64,000 bases of DNA from Pieris napi (GCF_905475465.1 NC_062238.1:3514501-3578500), one strand, 5' to 3'. Counted from the stretch's first letter, positions 47,501 to 59,175 are shown. The notes: generated by a model from the letters alone, not told the origin. Numbers and translations are program-made.

Positions 47501-47856
47501 GCTTAGCTGTTAGCTTAGCTTAGCTTATGACATTCACAAATTACGTGGCTATATATTGGTAATAGAATTTTCAAAATCGGTTAGTATATATAACCCCCTA
47601 CAATCTCACAAACTCTAGGTCTTTATAATATTAGTATAGATGAATGGACTAAGAAGTAAACATTTTTTTAATCAACAAGAGGTCATCATCATTGATGGTT
47701 TGTATAAAAATAAATAATTCTATATCAAGTGCTTTTACATACGATCCCCAGTACTGCAATTATAGTGGCAGCTGTTTTTATATCGGTCACACAGCCACAA
47801 CACGTGTCTACGTCTGGTATTTTTAAATTGCCAAACAAATTACGATTGGACATCAT
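44522..47856 (-). CDS. Gene A: small four-transmembrane protein, spliced, complete
   Basis: Exons on the minus strand: 47856-47743, optional 47074-46955, 46549-46328, 45610-45454 and 44574-44522. Every junction has AG acceptors and GTATGT/GTAAGT/GTAAGA donors. The product is 221 aa with the optional exon and 181 aa without it; the phases work both ways. In 181-aa numbering: CCGC at residues 19-22, helix 1 about 28-50, an extracellular loop with sequon N-K-T at 57-59, helix 2 about 86-108, helix 3 about 120-146, helix 4 about 154-176, then a basic tail RRKPT and TGA. The start is the first of two ATGs just upstream of the Cys motif. It heads a same-strand array with B and C. The Cys-rich N-terminus plus four helices recalls small insect tetra-span and LAPTM-like proteins, but I cannot name the family. 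Membrane location is inferred from hydrophobicity; the function is unknown. Confidence 0.8.
44881..45253 (+). mobile_element. MITE, GAAGTTATACTTC family, in the last intron of gene A
   Basis: It runs from ACTTATGTACGCGCG-TAAGTAGTTATACTTC to CGCGCCTAAAGAAGTATAACTTC. The terminal motif and its inverted counterpart, plus the internal GCGCGCGCATCGTAA...CTCTCATCA block, are shared with copies at 15062 and 53676. The middle contains (AAAT)n and ATT repeats. Confidence 0.65.
45690..45825 (+). mobile_element. LINE 3' UTR fragment in an intron of gene A
   Basis: GGGTGTCTATGGGATGCGTA, then GACTGCCCTTTTTGG...CTCGATTGCCCCCCTC is the sense version of the tail found inverted at 38872-38960. It is followed by an A-run and a scrap (CTCCTGCCTGTT) of the other tail family. 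Confidence 0.55.
46955..47074 (-). CDS. Optional exon 2 of gene A (40 codons, phase 0/0)
   Basis: An open 120 bp stretch with a polypyrimidine-poor but valid TTGCAG acceptor and a GTAAGT donor. It is more GC-rich than the flanking introns, which favours a real exon. It encodes a 40-residue segment starting VTCPLVSWAV and ending INLNNI. No counterpart is found in B or C, where exon 1 joins the Leu-Ser exon directly in phase 0. If skipped, gene A keeps frame and helix 1 is completed by the next exon, as in B and C. It could be an alternative exon, an exon gained in A, or a chance open stretch. Confidence 0.45.
47241..47264. repeat. (TA)12 microsatellite, intron 1 of gene A
   Basis: Twelve uninterrupted TA units. 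Confidence 0.9.
47455..47640 (-). mobile_element. Helitron or LINE terminal fragment, intron 1 of gene A
   Basis: It ends AGGTCTTTATAATATTAGTATAGA, a terminus common in lepidopteran dispersed repeats, and contains a TTAGC pentamer array (GTTAGCTTAGCTTAGCTTA, 47509-47527). The opposite end was not located, so the class is uncertain. Confidence 0.35.
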
Positions 47857-48239
47857 ATAATTTGAAAATCATGGGTATCGAAAGAATAATTTTGATAACG
47901 TCAAAATTTAATGATATGACAGAACGTAAAGGATACAGATAACATTGGAAACATAGAATTCGTTTGACTTACAAATGTCAAACCAAGTCATGACAAATAA
48001 ATTGTATTGGATCGTGAACACTTCTGACTTGTTGAAAAAGTCCTGCGTATTAATTAATTTTTCACATAAGTAGACATTTTCTTTGAAAACTCTTCGCATT
48101 ACAAAGGGGGAAAATTATTTAAAAAAAAAAAAGCAAGCTGCATGTATTGAAGCTAATAGATATAAAAGTGTAGTTAAATTGGTCACTGCATGTAAAATAA
48201 ATAATAGCAGAATCCTATTTTAGGCAAACTAATTTCGTA

Positions 48240-48430
48240 AAATTTTAGTATGAGGCTTTGTAAGCCCCGAAACTCGGGGATTTCAGCGTTATTGCTTCAG
48301 AGGAAGTTATAGGGGTTCGCCTGAGGGGGGTCCTCTTAACAAGATTACTTTGGAGATAAAATGGCTCACATAATAGCGCCCGGGTAAGCCAAGACGGGCG
48401 AAGATGCTTTGAAATTAATTTTAAACACAA
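48240..48430. other. Unassigned GC-rich block upstream of gene A
   Basis: Opens near CCCCGA-AAC-TCGGGG (48265-48279, perfect 6-bp stem) and contains GGGGGGTCC and GCGCCCGGGTAAGCC. No coding frame, repeat match within the window, or tRNA fold was recognised. It lies about 0.4-0.6 kb upstream of the gene A start codon. Confidence 0.35.
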
Positions 48431-51400
48431 TATTATAATAAATTAAAAACAAATTTTATTTCGGTACAATAAATTCGATAAGATTATTACAGCTGTACCA
48501 GTTCGCTATAACTCATATCTTCTTAAGACAATGTAGTATTACCTGGAAATATATCTAAAATATAGATTATATAAAAATTAACAACTACTTGCTATAAGCA
48601 TTAGGTATATAATACTTTGTCTACACGCTGTTATTATTATTTACTACAAGTATGTGTTTAATTAGTATCGGTACAGATATAAACTACAATATTAACAAAC
48701 AACCCTTAGAATAACCCAAACTTAAGTATCGATCTCTTGAACCCCACTCGCTTGTTTCAAATTCAATTCGTAGAGTGGAAATAACAATAAAACTTGATCC
48801 AACCTGTATCTTTACTTCGCATCACCTGTGCCCAAACGTGAAATGAATATTTACATTCTACAAACAAAAGAACATCTACGTTGTAAGCTATGTGGTAGAC
48901 AAAATATTTTTTGTGTAACGTTCCATAGACTCACGATAAAGCTGTCAAATAAGATCAAGATTATATTTAGCCGACATCTTTATTTGAAATTGGATTCCTG
49001 GAAACAACGCCCTTCGCCTGGCATCATTTTTCACGTAGACTTTACCTAGAAACGTCAAAATATTTCATAGGCGGCACAGAACTATGATATATCTCTATTT
49101 TTATAACCGCAAAGTTTTTGTTCCCGCCTACGGCCGTGATAAATCAGAAAACTCAATTTTATTAAGTTGTATTCTGTTTTTACGAGATCCTTGGGTTCTC
49201 ATTACCGCGTGATGAAAAAACTTAGCCCCATGGCCGAGGATAATTGCGAAACTTTGCGCCCTAAATTTTCAGAAGACAGCTTTAATATTTTACGATTCGA
49301 GTGAGGAAAAAAGGAAAACGCAATTCACTGATAAGAACTTTTGTGAGATGCGGATAGTAAAAAGTCGAAAGACATCACGTAGCGAGCAGGTCTGGAAGTT
49401 TTATGTTGGCAATTCGGGGCGTGCACAAAAGAATTGCTAACGTGGCTAGATGGCATCGCGCCACCCCGGCAACCGAACGTCTTTGCTATTCAATGCTGAA
49501 CATTACGACCGTTGCTTACACATAAAATATACTAGCGATATTTAGGCCACACGATGGAAGGTATAGAAAAAAAGCTATATACCTTCAGATCTCTGCAGAA
49601 TAAAAATATATTTGTAGGCGAGATTATTTTAACTTAGTATGTCACTTTATCCACCTTTAACATATTTTCAACGCCGCAACAGAGCATAAAACATTTTTGC
49701 GACTTTTTTTTAAAGTAGGTACCTACCTACGTACTCATACATACCATACCATACATACCAATCCGAAGATGGTATAGTTTTGGGAAATTAACCAAGGACT
49801 TCTGATTTGTATACCATGGGCGTTAATGATAATTTTTTTCAGATTTAACTACGCTTTCTGTACTCAATCCCAATACAATTTTTACTAGGTACCTACTACA
49901 GATTGATATTTCAATCCATTTCTCATAAACTATTCTAAACTAAACATTTCAATAACCGATCGATAAATCGATCGATCGTTCCCATCGAGGCATTAAAGGC
50001 GTTCGTGATTCGATTCCATTCTTCAATTTTTAAATTATTGCTCCTTCAATTAATGAGAGAAGGCCCTTCGTCTCATCCTTGGAAAGAGGTTTATTTTTTT
50101 CCTCCCAAATAAGGGCAACGCGTAAAACAAAACCACGCGAGGGACGACCAATCCTTTTTTACAAGGATTTCAAAGCAGGGATTTTCATATTGAAATGCAA
50201 ATTCTTGATTGAAAAAAATCTGGTTTGGAGATAAGTTTAGATTGTAGATCGGTTATAGAAAACGGCCGTAAAGCGCTGTATTAATCCGTCAGATGAGGAA
50301 CACTGTTTGATAAATGATAAATTAGTGCACACTTAAATAAATCTACCAACTATATTTATTTTCCAATCTTTCAATACCTATAATTGGAGTGCAACAATTT
50401 ATGCTTCAATATTTCTTTCAGACAGTCAGGTAATTTAGTTGTTCCCTGCAACATTGTCTTAATGAGAACGAATGATTATTTACGACTATGGGTCACGGGT
50501 TGCGTTAGTAATTTCAATACTTTCCTTCATTAAATTTGCCTAATGTAACATTCTATTTAACACTATTAACATAATTATATAATATAATTGTTAATTTAAT
50601 CTTATTTAATACGTATTTAAATTTATCGCCAACGTTTAAGTATATTTCGTACATATAACAATTTAGATAAGATATAAAATATTTCAAAACTTGTATTTCT
50701 CCTTGTATATAAAAAATATTCAAAGGGCGGATGTCTACTTTGTTTTCCATTTTTACTATAACTTATTACAGAACTTTGAATTGTATGCCTTAAGGAATAA
50801 CGATTATATTTCCTTCAATCGTTATCTCTATCTAAACGAGTTGAATGTTGGCTTCGAAAAAGCCCATAATGTACACACGATATGGCTCGGCCTGGCCGTT
50901 ATTTCTATAGTTTATTGAAGCTTCTAGTTTCAAGAAAAAAATATGTGTAATAACTTAGAGATTCTCTCGGTAACGCCTTAAGCATCTGAAGAGTAATTGG
51001 ATAGTGACGTTATGATAATCTTACATTAGATATAAAACACGATGTCGGATATTTTTATTAAAGTTTGAGTCGTAAACTTGATAGCTATGTCTAGTTTAAA
51101 TCATGCAAGCCGTATTTATGAATACCGAGTTAATGGGAGTTAAAATGCTTAATTTATACTACTTACCTTAGGCCGATATTATTTGATATTTTGGCCATAC
51201 AATTGTATATACGAGTACAATATTTAGCTGAATCAGCGTTATACCGAATTAGTTCAGATTATTGTTTAATTGGTCAGACCTAATCTTTTGTTACTAGTTG
51301 ATTATAACTTTAACTGGGCTAGTTATGGTCAAGGACTTAACATTAAGGTATTGTAAATAAATCGTAACACTCCGCCAGTTAGTTTTGTAAAGATTATGAA

Positions 51401-53675
51401 CATTTATTTTTAATATGTGTATGGTAGGGTAATTTAATTGCTAAGTTAATGTTTTAAAAAAATAAAAACACGGGTTTCGATTTATTTTTGAGATGTGTAT
51501 CTTATCTGTGATTTGAATAGAGTATCGTAAACAGAAGACAATATTCCGAAGCATCACAATGTCAATTCCAAAAATAGGGACTTCCAAATTCTTGATAAGC
51601 ATTCGATATTCGAAACCAATAAAACGGCATCTATTCGCAAATACATAAAACATCGGATTCTTGCGCACTCTACATAATACTAGAAGGGTTCCAAGTTTTA
51701 TAGCGAAGAATTTGCATATAAAGTAACCATTGAAGAAAAGCGATCTCCGTTTTGCTATGCTTTTTCGTATTCATTGTTACGAAGGCCGACAGTTCGAGTT
51801 TATGGCTCATGATGTTAAAGCAAATAAATAATCGTATCAACAGTTTTTTAGCTTTTGATTTATTTGAGAAAGGATCAACAAAGGTTTATGTTTTGACATT
51901 CCTTATAGTTATTGTATATAAAGATACAGTTTTTATAAGTGTAGATTTGATCACGTTTATTCTCACGAAACTCAGCATCCCTAATTATTAATTAAAAGCT
52001 TTTTAAGGAATGAACATATGCAATTATTAATTAGAGCAAATGACAAAAATCAATGACTTTTCTTTCTTAATACTAGAAAATACGTAAAAATACCTTTTTC
52101 AAAAGCCTAATTCTTAACATATTTATGCCTATAAATTGTATTTAATTTAAAAATAGGCAAGTATTTTGAAAATCTGTATATAATACATAAACGTAAGGTC
52201 ATACTAAGTAATTAGATGAAAGAGCAAAGCCTGAAATCTAGATATTAGAAATTCAGCATTAATATTTTAATTTATTCCATACATATATTTTATACTTTGA
52301 GTCACTACGGAATTCGTATTTCAAGATTAGACGTGAAATATGCTTATATAAAGCGACTAAAAAAAGTTGTGACCGCGGCGATTCCCAATAAAAATGATAT
52401 TTAATTGAAGCCGATAAGGTGTCAAGTCAGCTAATAAACCCTCTACATTATTATCATGTATCTGTTTTGTGAGATAAATATTTTAATACGTATCTTGTAT
52501 CAGTAAATGCTTTTTACATGTTTGGTAAACACTTATGGACTTTTTGTGTGGGACTAAGTGTGGGAGTGTACAGACTTAGCTTTTCTTTTGTTTTAGTACT
52601 TTGGAACGTGGGGTGTCATTAAAGTTCAGTCCTAATCTAATGACTTGTTATTAATGCATTAATAAATTGATCAATAAATGCTTACTCTCTCTCTTTTTCT
52701 TATATTTAGTACCTATATATCGGCTACCTATGTAGCGTCGATGTTTGAATGGCTTTGTGACGTTTTACGCTCAATATAATGGTTATAATTTATGTTATGT
52801 GTGTCATTGGTCTTGGTATATAAGTTTTAAATATGTTCAACGTACTGGTGGACTGAAAAACTGTGTCCAGTTTGTGTTTCCACTATTCTATTGTAAACTT
52901 CTTTGTTTCTTTCTGATTATGTATACAATAAATAAATTAACGCACAAGGGGAAAAATACAGTAACATAACTTCAATGTTTAAAGTGTTAGTTAAACATTT
53001 ATAACGTATATAACATACATATTTTTATTTGACATAATTTATTTTTCCTTTTGGTGCCTCTCCATTACTGAAGGTAAGACGTCAGTGTCGTGAAGCGTGT
53101 CTTGTCCTGTGCAAGATGCAACAACTCTTTCCCAATCGCAATACCCGTCCACGTTACGAAGCCATGTTTTTTACCATCTACTAACACGCCGTTTACCCGG
53201 GATTTTACCCATTATAATTAATAGATGGAGGTGGTAGCAGTACGGCGCAAGACGTAGCTCACGTATTTGATATACGCGTGTATGAATTAAAAAACATATC
53301 ATAGACGAAATTTCCCCACGCCGCGTTACTCTTTTGACTTTGTACAGAAAAAACTCATAATTTAATTTGCAAATATGCATTTTAAAGGCAAACGCACAAT
53401 GTTGCCACTACATTTGAGCCGCTACGGAGATAAAACTCAAGTACAATAGCGTAAAGTGATAGTTATGGCTGTTTTTATAGGCAGTTAGATTTATTTTTAC
53501 TGCACTGTTTGTTTTAATACTCTGCGATCAAGAGTTAGCGACAATTATTGCTCATTGATCATTCATTCATGTTCGCTACCTTATAAGTGATACTTTTAGG
53601 AGCGTAAAATAAGGCTACTTTGTTTGATTGAGTAGATATTGAGAACTATACCGATGGTTTTGAAAGATTTGTAGA
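48431..53675. other. Long non-coding stretch
   Basis: No gene or repeat supported. More GC-rich unique patches occur at 49100-49270, 49370-49520 and 50050-50290, the last with hairpin AATCCTT/AAGGATT. A CGATCGAT cluster lies at 49956-49979. These may be regulatory, but nothing proves it. Confidence 0.35.
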
Positions 53676-54184
53676 TTTTTTGAAGTTATACTTCTTTAGG
53701 CGCGTTATAAAAATTGATGAGAGTGAAATTTTACGATGCGCGCGCACCTGAGACACAAAGTTGTCAGTGTGATTATAGCGTGCGCGAGCGAGATGGGAAT
53801 AAGACAATCTACAAGTAAAAAGAAATAGAATATCCGTGAAGTTAGCAGCTATGCCAAGAATTTTGAATGAGCATAATGACATTTACCTTTTAAACAAATA
53901 AAGGAGTTTTAATTATTTTTTCAAAGAAATTTAGCAATGCTTTTTCACAAAGACCTATTGATACTTAGGTTAAAAGGTTATGAAATATACCTAGTTATTA
54001 AATTGAATGAATAATATAATAAAATAATAAATAATAATTATTATTATTATAAATATTAATTAATAAGTGAATAATATACTAAATATTATTAAATTATTAA
54101 CGTTAAATATTTATTATTAATTATTTATTATTTAATAGTCAAATAAGTATAACTTCTTACGCGCGTACATAAGTACACGCATCC
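53676..54184 (-). mobile_element. MITE, GAAGTTATACTTC family, long copy
   Basis: TGAAGTTATACTTCTTTAGG, then CGCGTTATAAAAATTGATGA at the left; AAGTATAACTTCTTACGCGC with GTACATAAGTACACG at the right. It is inverted relative to the 44881 copy and has an expanded AT/ATT-rich middle. Confidence 0.65.
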
Positions 54185-54504
54185 TTTTTTTTTTATTTCG
54201 AAGTTTTTCTTTTGATTTGTTTTAAATAACATAACACCAGGACTTAGTCCGTTGCAAAACAAATACAATATTGTGTCGTTAAAATATGTATAGTGATTGT
54301 TAAACTCCTAATGATTATTTTGTATACAAAATTAATGTAACTTGAACAAAACTGAATAACAAATTAATTTTGACGTTATAATGGTTCAATAAAATTATGT
54401 TTTTGTGAGAGATTTGCATAACTATAAAAAAGAACAATTAGGAAAATATGATGTAATTAATTTGTTCATTAAAAGTACACTGGCACAGGGACCAAACTTT
54501 TTAA

Positions 54505-54600
54505 ATTGGTTTTAATTTTCTTTTTATTATTATTATGTAGGTGCAGAATATTGTATATATTTGATTGATATGTTTAGGTTTAAATAAACGGATTTGATGG
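54505..54600 (+). mobile_element. LINE 3' UTR fragment
   Basis: TTTTATTATTATTATGTAGG, then GCAGAATATTGTATATAT and TTAAATAAACGG, as in 19200-19330. Confidence 0.35.
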
Positions 54601-54867
54601 TTATGAAATATTTATAACAGATAAACACCTTTTTGTATATCCAAAAGTCACTAATCATAGTAAATAAATTGGTCGAACTGTCTATTTGCACAAATATATT
54701 GGGTCCTCAGTATCCAATCGTATTAAGTGTTATGTGATTCGCAAAAGGTGAAGCGCCAAGCCTAATCAGGAAAGACGTGGTAATAAAATTGGCCAGTGGT
54801 GTCTTAATCAAATTATCCAAACGACAATCGTGAGACGTGATCTCTTTCCCAACTATATAAATATATA

Positions 54868-55000
54868 TATAAATCTTCTGTGCGTGTGTAATTAAACTCC
54901 TCCTAGGCGAGAAAAGATTTTTTGTTTGTCCGACGTGTGTATAGGGGCTTATATATATATAGCATGAACTTTTTTGGCGAGCCTAATGACAATCTACAAG
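54868..55000 (+). mobile_element. Helitron 5' fragment
   Basis: ATATATATAAATCTTCTGTG, CGTGTGTAATTAAACTCCTC resembles the start of the copy at 56557; no 3' end seen. Confidence 0.35.
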
Positions 55001-55280
55001 AGAGATGCATCGCTTATTCATACCATGACTAATAAACCAAAATTTATGTTTCCAAGTGACCTCTGTGGTATCAGATTTGACCTCAGCGGTAAAAATTTGT
55101 ATCTACCCCCTCGCGACGGTCAACCTAATTTTGCGAACTTCAAACTATGACAGAATAAACGATTCTAAAGAAGTTACGTTTTTTAACTTGTATCGAAGTG
55201 TCCAAACAATAATTTAGACCATATAAAATTCAATGTTTATATTAAAACACAAAATTATAGATTTTGTTGTATTTTATTAC

Positions 55281-55392
55281 AAAATAACCAGTGGCGCTAC
55301 AACCTATAACTTTTGGCTTCAGGTATCTGTTTTATGTTCATTTGTTTTAACAGACAAACTGTGAATGACGCACGCCGTCAATTTTTAGGTTT
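55281..55392 (-). mobile_element. SINE 3' fragment, diverged
   Basis: CCAGTGGCGCTACAACCT...GTATCTGTTTTATGTTCATT and ACGCACGCCGTCAATTTTTA correspond to the SINE 3' half on the minus strand, with deletions. Confidence 0.55.
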
Positions 55393-55477
55393 ACCAAGTG
55401 ATTATTAATTAATTACGATATTAGAGAACCGAAAAATTATTCGTTTACTGTGACATTCAGCTACAAAACCAATCTTA

Positions 55478-55640
55478 TTAATAATAATAATAATAATAAT
55501 AATAAGAATAATTTATTTTCTCCCATATAACATTCAACAAACAATAAGACAATAGTTGAAAAGGCATTGGGAGACTGGTTTCCAAACTAGGCAAGAACCT
55601 GTGATATGGATAACCAGGCTTCCATTCCACAGCAAAGTCA
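55478..55640 (-). mobile_element. LINE 3' end with (ATT)n tail, minus strand
   Basis: A run of AAT units (55478-55503) caps ATAATTTATTTTCTCCCATA...GGGAGACTGGTTTCC; read in reverse this is a 3' UTR with a trinucleotide tail. Confidence 0.45.
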
Positions 55641-56556
55641 TATTAAGTGGTTACAAAAAGTAGGTACATACTTTTTGTATTAAGAATTTTGTTTGTTGAC
55701 GTACAATTAATTATTAGAGCAAATAACAAAAGTAATCGCTTGTTTTATTTCTTAATATTTTTACTAACTACTAAATTATCCGTCTTATGTAAGCGTAGAG
55801 TAGCTAAGGTTAAAAGGCCTACACAAACCTATACCGTGAACTTATAAAAAAAAATGTATTTAGTGATTTAGCCATGTATTATTAATCTCTGACACATGCA
55901 ACAAAATTACAATTATTTCTGGGTAATAATAATTTTTATTTTACACAGTACCTATATCACCGGTAAAGAATTAATTCATATGTGATACGGCGGTTAATAA
56001 ATATAGTCAGTGAAAATACATCTATTTCAATCAACATTCGTAAATCAATTGTTTATTATTGATTAATAGTTTAATAAAGCAGTTACAGACCTGTACGTTA
56101 TCGCTGTCTTTTTACAGTTTATGAAGGATTTTAGTTTTTTCCATAAACTATGAAACAAAAGAATTTAAAAATTCAGCATGTGACTTCAGGGATGTACCTA
56201 ATAAATCAGTTTTACAACATTCCCGTGTCATTTCAGTCGCCGAACGGCATAAAATGATAATTTTATTGCGTTCTCCTTCCGTCTTTCGGTTTACGACAAT
56301 TGTGAAATGTATCGACAGTTTCGGTGTCACCTTAGAGGTGGACCTATCTTAAAATTGCCTTAACACCTACGTGTTAAAAGCTATAATGCTGAAGCATTCA
56401 CATTCTCTTAGCTCATCGAAACATATGGTGCTTTTCCTCGCTTTCCCCTTAAATTATTTTGGGATGTTCTGAAACCCATCAATCTTTCAGGTGACTAATA
56501 TAAATTTAATGTTGTATGTCATCTGAATGTGGGAGTTCGTTAAAGTTTAACGTGCA

Positions 56557-56776
56557 TCTTATATTTATATATATAATTCTTCTGTGAGTGTGTATGTCAC
56601 TGAACTTCTCTCAAACGACTGGACCGATTTTGATGATTTTTTGTGTGTGTTCAAGGGGATCTGGGAATGGTTTAGATTCACAAATCAGCCCGGCAGGTGG
56701 CGCTGCAGTCGGTACTTTCATACTTTAATATCCTAATAGCTTGAAATATCATGCAGGACAACGTCTGTGGGTTTAG
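56557..56776 (+). mobile_element. Short non-autonomous Helitron (family 3)
   Basis: Starts TCTTATATTTATATATATAA after A and ends CAGGACAACGTCTG-TGGGTTTAG, a terminal hairpin followed by a CTRR-like end. Contains GACTGGACCGATTTTGATGA and a CTCF-like CGGCAGGTGGCGCTGC at 56691-56706. Confidence 0.65.
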
Positions 56777-56879
56777 ATTACTATATTTTTAATAAGTAAT
56801 TTATTAACTTGAAAAATCTTAATTAATTTTCACAACCGATACCGGACAATGCCGGCAGCGAATTATATCTTATTTCGAC

Positions 56880-57126
56880 CAAACAATGCAAAGAGGTGAT
56901 GAGAATTTGGAGAAACTGATCGTGGTTGGTAACACAAGGCAAAAGATCACGTGGCTGTTCATCAACCAGATGGACCGATCAAGTGAAAGACTTATCGTCC
57001 TCAAAAACTATACCCTGTTATATTAGAGGCGCTGGACAGAAACCGATGAAAACAAATTGTCCGCTCCAGATGTTTCCTTGTTGATGACGCTAAAACATGA
57101 GCTACCGACTGAAGAGAAAGAGTTGT
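56880..57126 (+). pseudogene. RTE-like LINE ORF2 C-terminal fragment
   Basis: The plus frame reads NLEKLIVVG; after a frameshift it becomes KRSRGCSSTRWTDQVKDL, matching the G-x-R...R-x-P-x-R-W-x-D-x-V end of RTE-like reverse transcriptases. The inverse relative is at 27487-27695. Confidence 0.6.
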
Positions 57127-57887
57127 AGGTTTATAACTAATATTTTAACATATCTACGCAATTTACTAGACATTTAGTTTGTAAGAATTTTCGTTTGAGA
57201 AGTGTTTTTTGTACACACAAAGACAAAAATAATTCAGGAAAGTAAATAATACAGATTAATGATTCACTTTTAAAGAAAAAACTTGTTCAACTTAGTCACC
57301 GTGACCACGCACGCTGTAATGCACGCGAAACGTCGGATAAATTTAAAATTATGTTAAATAGTTGTTAATTTATTATTATACATAACTTTAATCCGGTTAA
57401 AAAGTTTTTTCTTTAAATGTGTAAAGGTTATGTCAATCAAAGACAATACAATTATTCACTTATTTAAGTGCGCAGTGTTAATTTCGTTTCAGGTCCATTT
57501 TCTAAATATTTACTACAGAATTATCCGATACAATATCCTTAACAATTAATTTTTCTCAACTCTTATATGGTAGGAAATGAAGCTCAGACATTAACACAAG
57601 GGTTGTTTCACTACAATCGTCTTGTTTATAACCCCACTTCACTTTTACAGCTATAAACGGTTCCTATAAAAACTATTTCACTACCTCATCAGCGGGTTTA
57701 CTTGTGAATCAGTGGAAAATAAATCGTTTTACAATGCCAATAAATAAATAAATAAAATTTAGATTAACGTCGTGATCGTCACTTGTTTTTAACCTAACGT
57801 AATAAAAAACTCCAAGGAGGTACTATTCGTCATTTATTTTTTATAAACGGGTTTGTTATCATTTGTTGCGTCATGTTGTAAAGAGAG

Positions 57888-57922
57888 AGAGTTATTACAT
57901 AGAGTATGAGTGAGAGAGAGAG
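57888..57922. repeat. GA-rich simple repeat
   Basis: Two GAGAGAGAG runs separated by about 19 bp, resembling GAGA-factor sites. Confidence 0.6.
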
Positions 57923-58959
57923 TTTGCACTATATCTCCTGTGTACGTGGCCAGTCCCAATAGATTCATCTTAAGAAATGTGCCGAGAGCGAAAAGCATTT
58001 GACATAATATGAAAGTTTTTTAACCTTGTGTGAATTTACAATTAACCTAATTGTGAATTACGGAAATTGCCTTATTATTTACGACTGAGCTTGGGGGATA
58101 AATATAAAATAAATAACGGTTTTTTTACTTAATAACTATGTAAAAATGTTTTTGATACGCTCAAGCATGTAATTTTTATTTTATTCCTTTTTGAAAATGT
58201 TCTTCGTTTTCAAAATCCCAATATTGCAGGCTTATATCTGAATTAAGTCATATAATTAAGACAAAAGAAGACAGCGTGTGTAATAAACGGACAATGATGG
58301 GGTCTTCTGCATTAATGTGAAGAGTCATTAGGTACGTGCCTCCATTGATGAGCTTTTCCAAGGGGCTGTTAATTTTGCAAGAGGGCGTTATTTTCTTCTT
58401 TCTTTTTAGGCGAGTTTTAATTTAGGGTTTGAGTGTGACCATTTTGTTCCTTAAACGTTTTGGATGCTTTATAAAATAAATAATTGTCAATAAGTTATTT
58501 TATATATATATTAAACTATAAAATGTAAATAAGTTAACATCTTTAAATGTTTTTATTTAAGTTGAACGTCGGTTATATGTGTACCTACTTTGTTATAACA
58601 CATTATACTTACCTAAAATTATTTGCAGTGCTTTTATATAGAGAGTAGATTTTTAAAATTGATTATAAGGAAATACAAATATCATATATTTACGATTATT
58701 CATTCATTGGATTGACCGCGCGTGAATACTACATTGCCCACACCTAAAACTGTCTAGATCTAGTCTAAATTTCTACTATAATATATATTAATCTGTACTA
58801 CTGTTGTTTCTACAAACGTTTGACTATTAAACCGATTATTCAACGTTAAATGTGGTGCTAACATAGTAGTTTCATACCAGTATAAAACCTGTCACACCGC
58901 TAAAAGCATCTGCACACACGCAAACATCTTACCGGTTATGTTCTATGTGTGCGTTGGTA

Positions 58960-59175
58960 TAGATTAGCGCGGGTCGCCGCGCAAGCTAACGTCACAAAAT
59001 GGCTGCCGTAAAAACAAGTGAAGTGTGCGTTACGTTCGGGCGGGGCGAAGAGGGGACGGGACCCCAGCCAATGGCAGCAGGCATCGCGTTCTCCCGCCAA
59101 CTCTGCTCTTTCGTTTATGGACGTTGTTTTTCCTTGGCGCGCTTTTTCCCGATTTTTGCGGGAAACTGTTTTGTG
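58960..59175. promoter_or_regulatory. CpG-rich promoter-like block with E2F and CCAAT sites
   Basis: GC-rich island with GGGCGGGGC, CAGCCAATGG (CCAAT), CTCCCGCCAA and GCGGGAAA (E2F-like), and ACAAAATGGCTGCC (YY1-like, also a good insect start context). A 77-codon plus frame (58999-59232) begins at that ATG but becomes Phe/Val-rich without homology or a splice donor, so coding use is unproven. Either strand could be transcribed. Confidence 0.4.

Noticed and set aside
47509..47527. TTAGC pentamer run considered as telomere-like repeat.
   Set aside because: Insect telomeres use TTAGG; this is a short TTAGC run within a dispersed repeat.
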